Assembly (NCBI RefSeq): GCF_000010805.1
Contig: NC_012522.1
Location: 7,378,001 to 7,442,000, forward strand
Length of the DNA: 64,000 nt
Source of the DNA: Rhodococcus opacus B4
GTDB taxonomy: Bacteria > Actinomycetota > Actinomycetes > Mycobacteriales > Mycobacteriaceae
Direction of reading: 5' to 3'
Part shown: positions 47,384-55,468 of the stretch, one piece after another
Layout: each line of letters starts with the position of its first letter
Numbering within the stretch: position 1 is the stretch's first letter
Notes under the pieces: generated by a model
What the model saw: only the letters and a program-made list of their open reading frames with translations
What the model was told of the DNA's origin: nothing
Databases searched by the model: none
Made by a program: the position numbers and the translations under genes

Positions 47384-47737
47384 GTGAAATCCGAAGACCA
47401 GCTCGTTCACATCTGCAGCCGCGACGAATGGCGCACCGCGGAACGCGAAGGCGCTCGCGTGCCCGCCACGTTCGCCGCGGACGGATTCGTGCACCTCTCC
47501 ACACGAGCCCAGGTGCACCTGCCCGCCAACCGGTTGTTCGCCGGGCGCACGGACCTCGTCCTCCTCGGGCTCGACCCCGACGCGCTCGGTGCGCCGGTGA
47601 AGTGGGAGCCGGGCGTGCCGGCCGATCCGGCGTCGATGCTGTTCCCGCACCTGTACGGGCCGCTGCCCGTCACCGCGGTCACCGCCGTCGAGGAGTACCG
47701 CCCCGAGACCGACGGAACGTTCGCGGCCCGGCGCTGA
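47384..47737 (+). CDS. DUF952 family protein
   Basis: A 117-residue single-domain protein: LVHICSRDEWRTAEREG at the start, DGFVHLSTRAQV near 32, and FPHLYGPLPVTAVTAVEEY near the end are the DUF952 hallmarks (a small fold related to ADP-ribosyl-binding or glutathione S-transferase-associated proteins, never assigned an activity). GTG start, probably leaderless. It precedes the K+/H+ antiporter pair by 47 bases. Confidence 0.85.
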   Translation: MKSEDQLVHICSRDEWRTAEREGARVPATFAADGFVHLSTRAQVHLPANRLFAGRTDLVLLGLDPDALGAPVKWEPGVPADPASMLFPHLYGPLPVTAVTAVEEYRPETDGTFAARR

Positions 47738-47784
47738 CGCGAGCCTCCCGCGGTTGGTCACCCTCGTCGGACTACCGTGGAGGC

Positions 47785-48267
47785 ATGAACGTTGAAGTGA
47801 CGCCACTGCCCGGTATCGGGGTGCGTAAGGACTTCGAACTCGCCGCCGGTCGCCGCATCGGTGTCATCACCCATCGCGACGGCCGCACGGACCTCATCGT
47901 GTCGAAGGCCGACGACCCCGACGCCTGCGCCGCGTCCGTGCCGCTCACCACCGAGGAAGCGGCCGTGCTCAGCAATCTGCTCGGAGCACCCCAACTGGTG
48001 GCGCAGCTGGAGGAGGAACACCGGGACCTGCCCGGCATCCGCACCAAGCAGCTGTACATCAAGGAAGATTCCCGGTTCGACGGCCGCTCGCTCGGCGACA
48101 CCGCGATGCGCACGCGCACCGGGGTCTCGATCGTCGCGGTCATGCGGGCGGGCCAGGTGAACCCGTCACCGAAGCCCGACTTCCTGCTCACCTCCGGCGA
48201 TCTGCTGGTCGCCGTCGGAACCACAGACGGACTGGACGCGGCAGCCAAGCTCCTGGCCAACGGCTGA
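47785..48267 (+). CDS. K+/H+ antiporter regulatory subunit (KhtT-like, RCK_C domain)
   Basis: A 160-residue cytoplasmic protein. The first 70 residues are a small beta domain with LPGIGVRKDFELAAGRRIGVITHRDGR, the signature of KhtT-type subunits; residues 88-158 are a TrkA-C (RCK_C) domain (IKEDSRFDGRSLGDTAMRTRTGVSIVAV, SGDLLVAVGTTDGL). In Bacillus KhtT gates the antiporter KhtU and can bind c-di-AMP. ATG with GGAGG upstream; 7 bases before the antiporter gene, so they are co-translated. Confidence 0.88.
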   Translation: MNVEVTPLPGIGVRKDFELAAGRRIGVITHRDGRTDLIVSKADDPDACAASVPLTTEEAAVLSNLLGAPQLVAQLEEEHRDLPGIRTKQLYIKEDSRFDGRSLGDTAMRTRTGVSIVAVMRAGQVNPSPKPDFLLTSGDLLVAVGTTDGLDAAAKLLANG

Positions 48268-48274
48268 CAGACCC

Positions 48275-49447
48275 GTGAACACCACCACGCTCGCGCTCAT
48301 CGAACTGGGCGCGGTGTTCTTCGCGCTCGGCCTGCTGGGCCGTCTGGCAGCCCAATTCGGGATGTCGCCGATCCCGTTCTATCTCCTCGGCGGCCTCTGC
48401 TTCGGCAGCGGCGGATTCGTCAACCTCGGCGACATCAGCGAGTTCAGCCACCTCGCAAGTGAGATCGGAGTGGTCCTCCTCCTGCTTCTGCTGGGGCTCG
48501 AGTACACCGCGTCCGAACTCGTCACCGGGCTGCGACGGTCGTGGATGGCCGGCGTCGTGGACGCCGTCCTCAACGCCGCGCCCGGAGCGGTCGTCGCCCT
48601 GATGCTGGGGTGGGGGACCACCGGTGCCGTCGTGATGGCCGGCGTCACCTACATCTCGTCCTCGGGAATCATCGCGAAGGTGCTGAGCGACCTGGGACGG
48701 CTCGGTAACCGCGAAACCCCGGTCGTGCTGTCGATCCTGGTGTTCGAGGACCTCGCGATGGCCGTGTACCTGCCCATCCTGACGGCCCTGCTCGCCGGGG
48801 TCAGCTTCGCCGGTGGACTCGAGGCGGTGGGCATCTCCCTTGTCGTGATCTCCGTCGTCCTCGTGATCGCGCTGCGGTACGGCCGCTACGTGTCCGCCCT
48901 GCTGGACAGCCCGGACAGCGAAACCCTGCTCCTGAAGCTGCTCGGTGCCGCGCTCCTCGTCGCGGGGATCAGCTCGGCGATGCAGGTCTCGGCCGCCGTC
49001 GGGGCCTTCCTGCTGGGGATCGCGATCTCCGGCACGACCGCCCACAACGCGAGCCGCGTCCTCGAACCGCTCCGCGATCTGTTCGCGGCGATGTTCTTCG
49101 TCGTGTTCGGACTCAACACCGATCCCCGGGCGATTCCGCCGGTCCTCGGCTGGGCCGCGCTGCTCGCGGTCGTCACCGCGCTGACGAAGATGGTCACCGG
49201 TGCATGGGCGGCGAAACAGCAGGGGGTCGGGCGACTGGGCCGGGCCCGTGCCGGAGTCGCGTTGATCGCGCGCGGCGAGTTCTCCATCGTCATCGCCGGC
49301 CTGGCGTTGTCGGCGGGCGCGGTGGAGAGCGAACTCGTTGCACTCGCCACCGCGTACGTGCTCCTGATGGCCGTCATCGGTCCGGTGGCGGCACGGGTGG
49401 TCGAGCCGGTGGCGGGCGCCTGGATCCGGGTTCGCACCGCCGCGTGA
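48275..49447 (+). CDS. CPA2-family K+/H+ antiporter (KhtU-like)
   Basis: A 390-residue CPA2 cation:proton antiporter with 12-13 membrane segments. The conserved VVLSILVFEDLAMAVYLPIL near 150 holds the glutamate-aspartate pair of the ion pathway, FLLGIAISGTTAHN and MFFVVFGLNTDPR are family motifs. It has no C-terminal RCK domain; that function is supplied by the preceding small gene. Together they would expel potassium at high internal K+ or alkaline pH. GTG start. Confidence 0.9.
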   Translation: MNTTTLALIELGAVFFALGLLGRLAAQFGMSPIPFYLLGGLCFGSGGFVNLGDISEFSHLASEIGVVLLLLLLGLEYTASELVTGLRRSWMAGVVDAVLNAAPGAVVALMLGWGTTGAVVMAGVTYISSSGIIAKVLSDLGRLGNRETPVVLSILVFEDLAMAVYLPILTALLAGVSFAGGLEAVGISLVVISVVLVIALRYGRYVSALLDSPDSETLLLKLLGAALLVAGISSAMQVSAAVGAFLLGIAISGTTAHNASRVLEPLRDLFAAMFFVVFGLNTDPRAIPPVLGWAALLAVVTALTKMVTGAWAAKQQGVGRLGRARAGVALIARGEFSIVIAGLALSAGAVESELVALATAYVLLMAVIGPVAARVVEPVAGAWIRVRTAA

Positions 49448-49480
49448 CGGGCCACCGCCGGTCGCGTGGCGCACGGACGA

Positions 49481-49517
49481 CGATGCCCCCGGACGCCGAG
49501 CGCGTCCGGGGGCATCG
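49481..49517. terminator. Bidirectional hairpin terminator between the antiporter gene and sigA
   Basis: A perfect 16-base stem, CGATGCCCCCGGACGC (49481-49496) and its complement (49502-49517), with loop CGAGC, between two convergent stops. Confidence 0.78.
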
Positions 49518-49529
49518 CAGTCCGTGCGT

Positions 49530-50903
49530 CTAGTCCAGGTAGTCGCGCAGCACCTGCGACCGCGACGGGTGGCGCAGCTTCGACATGGTCTTGGACTCGA
49601 TCTGGCGGATGCGCTCACGCGTGACGCCGTAGACCTGTCCGATCTCGTCCAGCGTGCGCGGCTGGCCGTCGGTCAGGCCGAAGCGCAGGCGCACGACGCC
49701 CGCTTCACGCTCGGAGAGCGTCTCGAGGACCGACTGGAGCTGGTCCTGCAGCAGGGTGAAGGACACGGCGTCGACGGCCACGACGGCCTCGGAGTCCTCG
49801 ATGAAGTCGCCGAGCTGGCTGTCGCCCTCGTCGCCGATGGTCTGGTCGAGGGAGATGGGCTCACGCGCGTACTGCTGGATCTCCAGCACCTTCTCGGGCG
49901 TGATGTCCATTTCCTTGGCGAGCTCCTCGGGCGTGGGCTCACGACCCAGGTCCTGCAGGAGTTCACGCTGGATGCGGCCGAGCTTGTTGATGACCTCCAC
50001 CATGTGCACCGGGATGCGGATCGTCCGGGCCTGGTCGGCCATCGCGCGGGTGATGGCCTGACGGATCCACCACGTGGCGTACGTCGAGAACTTGTAGCCC
50101 TTGGTGTAGTCGAACTTCTCGACGGCACGGATGAGACCCAGGTTGCCTTCCTGAATCAGGTCGAGGAAGGCCATGCCGCGTCCGGTGTAGCGCTTGGCCA
50201 GCGACACGACGAGGCGGAGGTTGGCCTCGAGGAGGTGGTTCTTGGCGCGGTTGCCGTCGCGGCAGATCCAGCTCATGTCCCGGCGCTGCGCAGCGGGGAG
50301 CTTCTCTCCGGAGTCGGACAGCTCCTGCATGATCTGGGTCGCGTACAGCCCGGCCTCGATCCGCTTGGCGAGCTCGACCTCCTCCTCGGCGTTGAGGAGG
50401 GCGACCTTGCCGATCTGCTTGAGGTAGGCGCGGACGGAGTCTGCCGACGCGGTCAGCTCCGCATCCTTGCGGGCCTGGCGGAGCGCCTCGGACTCCTCCT
50501 CGTCCCACACGAAGTCGCCGGACGCCTTGTCCTTCTCGGACGGCTCCTCGGTCTCCTCGTCCTCGCCGACCGCGACGACCTCCACGACATCGGACTCGAC
50601 CTCGGCGAGGTCGCCCTCGGTGATGTCGATGTCGTCCATGTCGGCGGAATCCTCGTCGAGGTCCTCGCCGTCCGCACCCTTACCGGCCGTGGCCTTCTTG
50701 CCGCCCGCCTTCTTCGCTGCCGCCTTCTTGGCGGGGGCCTTCTTCGCTGCCGCCTTCTTGGCGGGGGCCTTCTTCGCCGCTGCCTTCTTCGCGGGAGCTG
50801 CCTCGGCTGCCGGAGCGGTGCCGGTGGCGGCCGCTGCGACTGGTGCTTCCGGCCCTGACTCTGAAGTCGAATCAGCAGTCTGACGTGTATCGGTGGCTGC
50901 CAC
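49530..50903 (-). CDS. sigA: Primary RNA polymerase sigma factor SigA
   Basis: A 457-residue group 1 sigma factor. A disordered N-terminus (1-150) is first Ala/Lys repeats, then acidic (region 1.1-like). Region 1.2 begins near 155 (DSVRAYLKQIGKVALL), 2.1-2.4 at about 225-300 (TYATWWIRQAITRAMADQ binds the -10), region 3 at 300-375, and region 4 at 390-455 with TLDEIGQVYGVTRERIRQIE contacting the -35. It directs housekeeping transcription. GTG start. Shares most of its core with SigB nearby, from which it differs by the N-terminal 150 residues. Confidence 0.96.
   Translation of the reverse strand: MAATDTRQTADSTSESGPEAPVAAAATGTAPAAEAAPAKKAAAKKAPAKKAAAKKAPAKKAAAKKAGGKKATAGKGADGEDLDEDSADMDDIDITEGDLAEVESDVVEVVAVGEDEETEEPSEKDKASGDFVWDEEESEALRQARKDAELTASADSVRAYLKQIGKVALLNAEEEVELAKRIEAGLYATQIMQELSDSGEKLPAAQRRDMSWICRDGNRAKNHLLEANLRLVVSLAKRYTGRGMAFLDLIQEGNLGLIRAVEKFDYTKGYKFSTYATWWIRQAITRAMADQARTIRIPVHMVEVINKLGRIQRELLQDLGREPTPEELAKEMDITPEKVLEIQQYAREPISLDQTIGDEGDSQLGDFIEDSEAVVAVDAVSFTLLQDQLQSVLETLSEREAGVVRLRFGLTDGQPRTLDEIGQVYGVTRERIRQIESKTMSKLRHPSRSQVLRDYLD
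50707..50800 (-). repeat. 30-base repeat encoding Ala/Lys units in SigA
   Basis: A 30-base unit occurs in two exact copies (50711-50740 and 50741-50770, the match beginning at 50707), and a third, diverged copy follows to 50800. They encode the PAKKAAAKKA decapeptide in the SigA N-terminus. Being in frame, repeat number can change without shifting the reading frame. Confidence 0.85.
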
Positions 50904-51024
50904 GTACGCCCTTTCGTGACGGTGTCGTGCGGCGTCACGCCAGAGTGGTCATCCGGCGGAGAGGTCTACTGGTTTCGCCGGCGCGCAGCCGGGCTCTTCC
51001 ATTGTAACGACCCATCCGAAATAG

Positions 51025-51777
51025 TTACGGAGCGATGCCCGTTTCGACCGCGAGCGCAGCGCCGACGATTCCCGCCGTGTTGAGCAGCGCAGCAGGTACG
51101 ACGGGTGTCCTGTTGGTCAGATGGGGGATCCACTTCTCGTGTTTGCGGCTGATTCCGCCGCCGGCGATGAACAGATCCGGCCACAGGAGGTTCTCGAACC
51201 GGGTGAGGACGCGGCTGACCTCGGCCGCCCACTCCTTGTACGACAGATCCTTCTTCTCCTTCACGGAGGACGCCGCCCGGTGCTCGGCCTCCTTGCCGTC
51301 GACCTCCATGTGCCCGAACTCGGTGTTGGGGAGCAGCACGCCGTCGTGGAGGATCGCCGAGCCGATGCCCGTGCCGAACGTGAGGAGGATGACGACCCCC
51401 TTCGCGTCCTTGCCCGCGCCGAGCGCGTCCTCGGCCATCCCCGCCGCGTCCGCGTCGTTGAGGACGGTGACGCGCGTGCCGCCGAGTGCGTCCGAGAACA
51501 GCGCGCGCGCGTCGGTCCCGATCCACCCCTTGTCGATGTTCGCGGCCGATCGTGCGACGCCGCCGGTGACGACGCTCGGCAGCGTGATACCGACCGGTCC
51601 GTCCCATCCTGCCTGGCGGATGATCTCCGCGACGGTCTTCGCGACCGCCTCCGGGGTGGACGGCTGGGGGGTGAGGAGCTTGATGCGGTCGCCGATCAGC
51701 TCACCGGTCTCGAGATCGACGACGCCACCCTTGACGCCGCTGCCTCCGACGTCGACACCGAACCCCGTTTTGGCCAT
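51025..51777 (-). CDS. ppgK: Polyphosphate glucokinase
   Basis: A 250-residue ROK-family kinase that phosphorylates glucose with polyphosphate (and often ATP). GVDVGGSGVKGGVVD at residue 7 binds phosphate, NDADAAG near 105 contains the catalytic aspartate, TFGTGIGSAI near 133 is the second phosphate loop and PNTEFGHMEVDG near 148 binds glucose. The sigA-ppgK pair is conserved in Mycobacteriales (Rv2703-Rv2702), and with the fructose PTS it covers the window's sugar phosphorylation. It is transcribed toward sigA from 121 bases upstream. Confidence 0.95.
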   Translation of the reverse strand: MAKTGFGVDVGGSGVKGGVVDLETGELIGDRIKLLTPQPSTPEAVAKTVAEIIRQAGWDGPVGITLPSVVTGGVARSAANIDKGWIGTDARALFSDALGGTRVTVLNDADAAGMAEDALGAGKDAKGVVILLTFGTGIGSAILHDGVLLPNTEFGHMEVDGKEAEHRAASSVKEKKDLSYKEWAAEVSRVLTRFENLLWPDLFIAGGGISRKHEKWIPHLTNRTPVVPAALLNTAGIVGAALAVETGIAP

Positions 51778-51957
51778 GGCGTGTGCTCCTCCGTGTCGAC
51801 GACGACGTGATCTCCGGGTGCGCTTCTACTGTCCGTCACACTAGTGCGTCGAGGCGGGTTCGGTGGGTGATGACACTTGACGACGCTGTGGCGCCGGAGG
51901 GGAAGCGCGGAACGCCAGCGGTGGTGTGAGGCAGCGAAAGTGTGTTCCGATGGGTGT

Positions 51958-52860
51958 GTGCACGCACCCCAGAGTTCAGACACCGCGCCCGGCCACGCCG
52001 GCACCGATCCCCGACGACTGCTCGAGGTCGCCGTCGCCGTGGCCGAGGAGGCCGCCGCACACGTCCGGGCGCGGCGGCCCGAGGTTTTCGGAATCGTCGG
52101 GACGCGAGCGGAATCCGGCGACGCCGTGGCGTCGAAGAGCACTCCCACCGACCCGGTCACCGTCGTCGACACCGAGAGCGAGCAGGTCATCCGCGACCGC
52201 CTCGCGGAGCTTCGCCCGGAGGACGCGATCCTCGGCGAAGAAGGTGGGGGAGAGGGCGATTCCGTCGCGGGGGTGCGCTGGATCGTCGACCCGATCGACG
52301 GCACGGTGAACTTTCTGTACGGGGTGCCCGCGTACGCCGTCTCGGTGGCGGCCCAGATCGACGGTGTGTCCGTCGCCGGGGTCGTGGTCGACGTGGCGGC
52401 CCGGTCGACGTACGCGGCGGCGCGCGGCGGCGGGGCGACCCTCACCGACGCCGACGGACGGGTCAGCGCATTGCGGTGCAACCCCGTCACCGACGTGTCG
52501 ATGGCGTTGCTCGCCACCGGATTCGGCTACGGCGCGGCCCGGCGCAAGGTTCAGGGCGCTCTCATCGCCGAGATCCTGCCGAGGGTGCGGGACATCCGCC
52601 GGATCGGCTCGGCGGCACTGGACCTGTGCATGGTCGCCGCCGGCCGGGCCGACGCCCACTTCGAACACGGGCTGAGCCCGTGGGACTGGGCGGCGGGCTC
52701 CCTGATCGCGACCGAGGCGGGCGCCCGCGTGCGGATCCCGTCGCCGCACTCGTCCAGCGCGGACGGGGACGTGGTGGTGGCCGCGGCCCCCGGCATCGCC
52801 GACGCGCTGGACGCCCTGTTCGCCGAGATCGGGGCGGACACCCCGATCCCGGAGCGGTGA
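51958..52860 (+). CDS. suhB: Inositol monophosphatase family protein SuhB
   Basis: A 300-residue Mg2+-dependent phosphatase. GEEGGG near residue 92, DPIDGTVNF near 112 and WDWAAGSLIATEAGA near 240 carry the metal-binding and catalytic acids. It should dephosphorylate inositol phosphates or similar sugar phosphates; in mycobacteria SuhB is thought to supply inositol for phosphatidylinositol and mycothiol. GTG at 51958 fits the homologous N-terminus; a further 27 in-frame codons upstream are Trp/Cys-rich and unlikely. Divergent from ppgK and convergent with cei, as in M. tuberculosis. Confidence 0.92.
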   Translation: MHAPQSSDTAPGHAGTDPRRLLEVAVAVAEEAAAHVRARRPEVFGIVGTRAESGDAVASKSTPTDPVTVVDTESEQVIRDRLAELRPEDAILGEEGGGEGDSVAGVRWIVDPIDGTVNFLYGVPAYAVSVAAQIDGVSVAGVVVDVAARSTYAAARGGGATLTDADGRVSALRCNPVTDVSMALLATGFGYGAARRKVQGALIAEILPRVRDIRRIGSAALDLCMVAAGRADAHFEHGLSPWDWAAGSLIATEAGARVRIPSPHSSSADGDVVVAAAPGIADALDALFAEIGADTPIPER

Positions 52861-52867
52861 TCGGCGG

Positions 52868-53557
52868 TCAGCAGCGGGCGGTGCGCGCCGCCTTCAAGAG
52901 GTCGATGTCGAGAGGTGCGGGCTGGGTTCCGGGCGGCGGATCCTTCAGGGACCGCAGAACCTCCTCGGCGTCGGCGTTCGGCGAGATCTTGCGGAAATAG
53001 GTTCCGAGGGCCAGGTCGACCGTGTCGTCGGTGCGGGTGTCCTGGATGAGTTCGGCGCACGGGGCCACCAGCCAGAGCGCGCTGGCGGCGGCGGCGCCGT
53101 TCGGGCCGAACCGCAGCTGCCCCTGGCACTGCATGTTCTGGTCGACGTAGATGGGGTCGTTGCCCGCCTGGACGTCGGGTGCGCTCGCGAACCCGTAGTC
53201 GCTCAGCTGTGCGGCCACCTGCGCCGCCTGGCCGTGCTCGCCGTTGGCGTTGAACACGCGCACCTTCGTGGCAGACAGCGCGGCGGGCTCCACGTCCCGC
53301 AACGTCGAACCGTCGACCCTCTCGCCCAGCTGCTGCGGCGGCGGGGCGGCCGGATCGACCGGCTGCGCGGCCGGTTGCGGAAGATTGCAGTCGACCGTCG
53401 CGGCGAGGTCCTCGTCCTCGCCGAGGACGCCGATCCACACGACGGCTCCGAGCAGGGCGAGGACCGCGAACACCACGAGGATCGGCATCGCACGGCGCCG
53501 CCGGAATGGCCGACCCTTGTCGTCGAGCGGGCTGCCTTCGGTGATCAGTGAAACCAC
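52868..53557 (-). CDS. cei: Envelope integrity protein Cei (LytR C-terminal domain)
   Basis: A 229-residue membrane-anchored protein: a short basic cytoplasmic start, one membrane segment (about 24-45) and an extracytoplasmic LytR_C domain (about 95-200; ATKVRVFNANGEHGQAAQVA). Four cysteines (CNLP near 57, MQCQGQ, APCAEL and the last residue) may form disulfides. The order suhB-cei-DUF4193 equals Rv2701c-Rv2700-Rv2699c, where Cei keeps the cell envelope intact. GTG start. Confidence 0.88.
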   Translation of the reverse strand: MVSLITEGSPLDDKGRPFRRRRAMPILVVFAVLALLGAVVWIGVLGEDEDLAATVDCNLPQPAAQPVDPAAPPPQQLGERVDGSTLRDVEPAALSATKVRVFNANGEHGQAAQVAAQLSDYGFASAPDVQAGNDPIYVDQNMQCQGQLRFGPNGAAAASALWLVAPCAELIQDTRTDDTVDLALGTYFRKISPNADAEEVLRSLKDPPPGTQPAPLDIDLLKAARTARC

Positions 53558-54038
53558 AGTGTGCCTCGACCTCTCCTACGAACTGCGCTGCGAGCGTTTC
53601 GCCCGTCCAGCGCACCGATACAGGCCCCGGCCACACGTCGTGGCGCAGGTTCGGCACCTACCTTAGATCCCTGCGGCGTCATAACCCCGAACCCGTCCCC
53701 GTTGTGGAATGTCACAGCTTGCTGTGGTGTTGGTGACGATTAGCAGACAATTTGCGCGATCGGCCGAATCGGTTACGACTTTTGTACGTCCTTCGGCTAC
53801 TGTCTGGCGGCCCCAGTCGTTCGAAGCATGCAGAACGAGGGTCGGCAGAAGATGACAGAAGAGGCGTAGATCATGTTTCCGGAGCCTGGTGTCCGGGCAC
53901 GTATCCATCCGCTGCGGCGTTGCGCAGCCGCAGGGTGTGATCTGCGCCGAGGCGGTTTTCGGGTGGACGGTCGACCGGCAATCGGTTCGACGTGCCGCAC
54001 GGGCCGGGATACACGGAAGAAGATGAGGGGAAGGCGAC
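53558..54038. other. 481-base divergent intergenic region between cei and the DUF4193 gene
   Basis: I find no convincing gene here. It contains an inverted repeat CACAG-cttg-CTGTG (53713-53726), a possible rightward promoter TTGCGC (53752-53757) and TACGAC (53774-53779) with a 16-base spacer, and a hairpin CTGCGGC/GCCGCAG (53912-53918, 53927-53933). The last 100 bases end with GGGGAAGG before the DUF4193 ATG. The long 5' region (about 250 bases from the putative promoter to the start) could hold regulatory RNA, but I recognise no known motif. Confidence 0.4.
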
Positions 54039-54341
54039 ATGGCAACTGACTACGACGCACCGCGGCGAACAGAGTCCGACGAGGTTTCGGAGGATTCGCT
54101 GGAGGAACTGAAGGCGCGACGCAACGAGGCTCAGTCGGCTGTCGTCGACGTCGACGAGTCCGACACCGCGGAGTCGTTCGAACTGCCCGGCGCGGATCTG
54201 TCCGGTGAAGAACTCTCGGTGCGGGTCGTGCCGAAGCAGGCCGACGAGTTCACGTGTTCGAGCTGTTTCCTGGTGCACCACCGCAGCCGGCTCGCCAGTG
54301 ACGCGGGCGGAGTGCTGGTGTGCAGGGACTGCGCGGCCTGA
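54039..54341 (+). CDS. DUF4193 zinc-ribbon protein (Rv2699c-like)
   Basis: A 100-residue protein with an acidic N-terminal half (SDEVSEDSLEELKARRNEAQ) and a C-terminal zinc ribbon: CSSC near residue 73 and CRDC near 96, separated by FLVHHRSRLAS. It belongs to the DUF4193 family, conserved in Mycobacteriales beside cei. ATG preceded by GGGGAAGG. Function unknown; binding to a nucleic acid or protein partner is likely from the ribbon. Confidence 0.9.
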   Translation: MATDYDAPRRTESDEVSEDSLEELKARRNEAQSAVVDVDESDTAESFELPGADLSGEELSVRVVPKQADEFTCSSCFLVHHRSRLASDAGGVLVCRDCAA

Positions 54342-54387
54342 GCGGCGGCGAGTACGAGAGGCGGACGGTGGGCGGCCCACCGTCCGA

Positions 54388-54909
54388 TCAGTCTCCGTCC
54401 GCCTCGGAGCGGGCACTGTCGAGCGCGGCCAGCAATTCCGCGGGCCGGCGTGTGCTGACCAACCAGTAGGGGGTCGGGTCCTCGGGGTCGTCGAGCACGA
54501 TCAATGCCATCGGCTTGACCCAGACCCGGTGTTGCACGAAGGCGGCGGGGTCGAGCTGGCGACCGAGAGCCGCACTCTTCGCCGAACCCGGCACCTCGGC
54601 GACCCGCGCGATGACGTCCACCGGCAGATGCGCCTGCCCGACCCGCAGGTGGACACCGCTCGGTTCCCGGACGACCTCGACGCGCAGGCGGCTGAGCCAG
54701 ACGAGCCCCCACACGGGCAGCGGCAGCAGCAGGACGTACGGCAGCCACGCACGCAGACCGGGCGCACCCATGTGCACCTCCGCGGCGAGCAACCCGGCGA
54801 CGAACAGGCCCACTGCCCACCACCAGACGGGCACCCACAGGCGCTCGGAGTACAGCACGGGGGAGGCGTGATCGTTGGGCGCGACTTCGGGCCGGGACGT
54901 TTCTGACAC
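54388..54909 (-). CDS. DUF3093 membrane protein (Rv2698-like)
   Basis: A 173-residue protein with two closely spaced membrane segments (about 25-45 and 50-72), then a cytoplasmic beta-rich domain (LRVEVVREPSGVHLRVGQAHLPV onward) ending in an acidic tail. It matches the DUF3093 family next to dut in M. tuberculosis. GTG start; it diverges from dut across 41 bases. No function is known. Confidence 0.88.
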   Translation of the reverse strand: MSETSRPEVAPNDHASPVLYSERLWVPVWWWAVGLFVAGLLAAEVHMGAPGLRAWLPYVLLLPLPVWGLVWLSRLRVEVVREPSGVHLRVGQAHLPVDVIARVAEVPGSAKSAALGRQLDPAAFVQHRVWVKPMALIVLDDPEDPTPYWLVSTRRPAELLAALDSARSEADGD

Positions 54910-54950
54910 GCAACCAGGATAGTCGGTCCCTGAGAGTAGGCTCGGTGCAC

Positions 54951-55466
54951 GTGAGCGACCTATCTCCCGGCCATTCTCCCGCCGCGACCCCCACCATTCC
55001 GCCCGTCGCCCTCCAGCGGCTGGACCCGGGCATTCCGGTTCCGCAGCGCGCGCACGACGGCGATGCAGGTGTCGACCTCTGCAGCACCACCGATGTGACC
55101 ATCGAGCCGGGGCGGCGCGTCCTCGTCGGAACGGGCATCGCGGTCGCGTTGCCGCTCGGCACCGTCGGGTTGATCCACCCCCGATCCGGGCTGGCGGCCA
55201 AATCGGGATTGTCGGTGGTCAACACCCCCGGCACCATCGACGCGGGCTACCGGGGCGAGATCAAGGTGTGCCTGATCAATCACGACCTCGAGACCCCGAT
55301 CGAGATCCGGCGGGGCGACCGGATCGCCCAGCTGCTCGTGCAGCGGGTCGAACTGGTGTCGTTCGTCGAGGTCGAGTCCCTCGACGGCACCACCCGCGGC
55401 AGCGACGGACACGGGTCGAGCGGAGGCCACGCCAGCCTCGTCGGCAATGTCAGTGAAGGAGCCTGA
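54951..55466 (+). CDS. dut: dUTP diphosphatase
   Basis: A 171-residue trimeric dUTPase that hydrolyses dUTP to dUMP, keeping uracil out of DNA. Motifs are all present: DAGVDL (I), PRSGLA (II), NTPGTIDAGYRGEI (III, uracil pocket), RGDRIAQLL (IV) and the C-terminal RGSDGHGSSGGH (V), which has His where most dUTPases have Phe, as in M. tuberculosis. Two GTGs lie two codons apart; the second is preferred because TAGGCT (54937-54942) lies 8 bases upstream, a leaderless spacing. It is followed by the DUF3710 gene after 2 bases. Confidence 0.93.
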   Translation: MSDLSPGHSPAATPTIPPVALQRLDPGIPVPQRAHDGDAGVDLCSTTDVTIEPGRRVLVGTGIAVALPLGTVGLIHPRSGLAAKSGLSVVNTPGTIDAGYRGEIKVCLINHDLETPIEIRRGDRIAQLLVQRVELVSFVEVESLDGTTRGSDGHGSSGGHASLVGNVSEGA

Positions 55467-55468
55467 TC

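Noticed and set aside
50707..50800. CRISPR or mobile-element repeat
   Set aside because: Period of 30 in frame with sigA, encoding an Ala/Lys peptide; no spacers.
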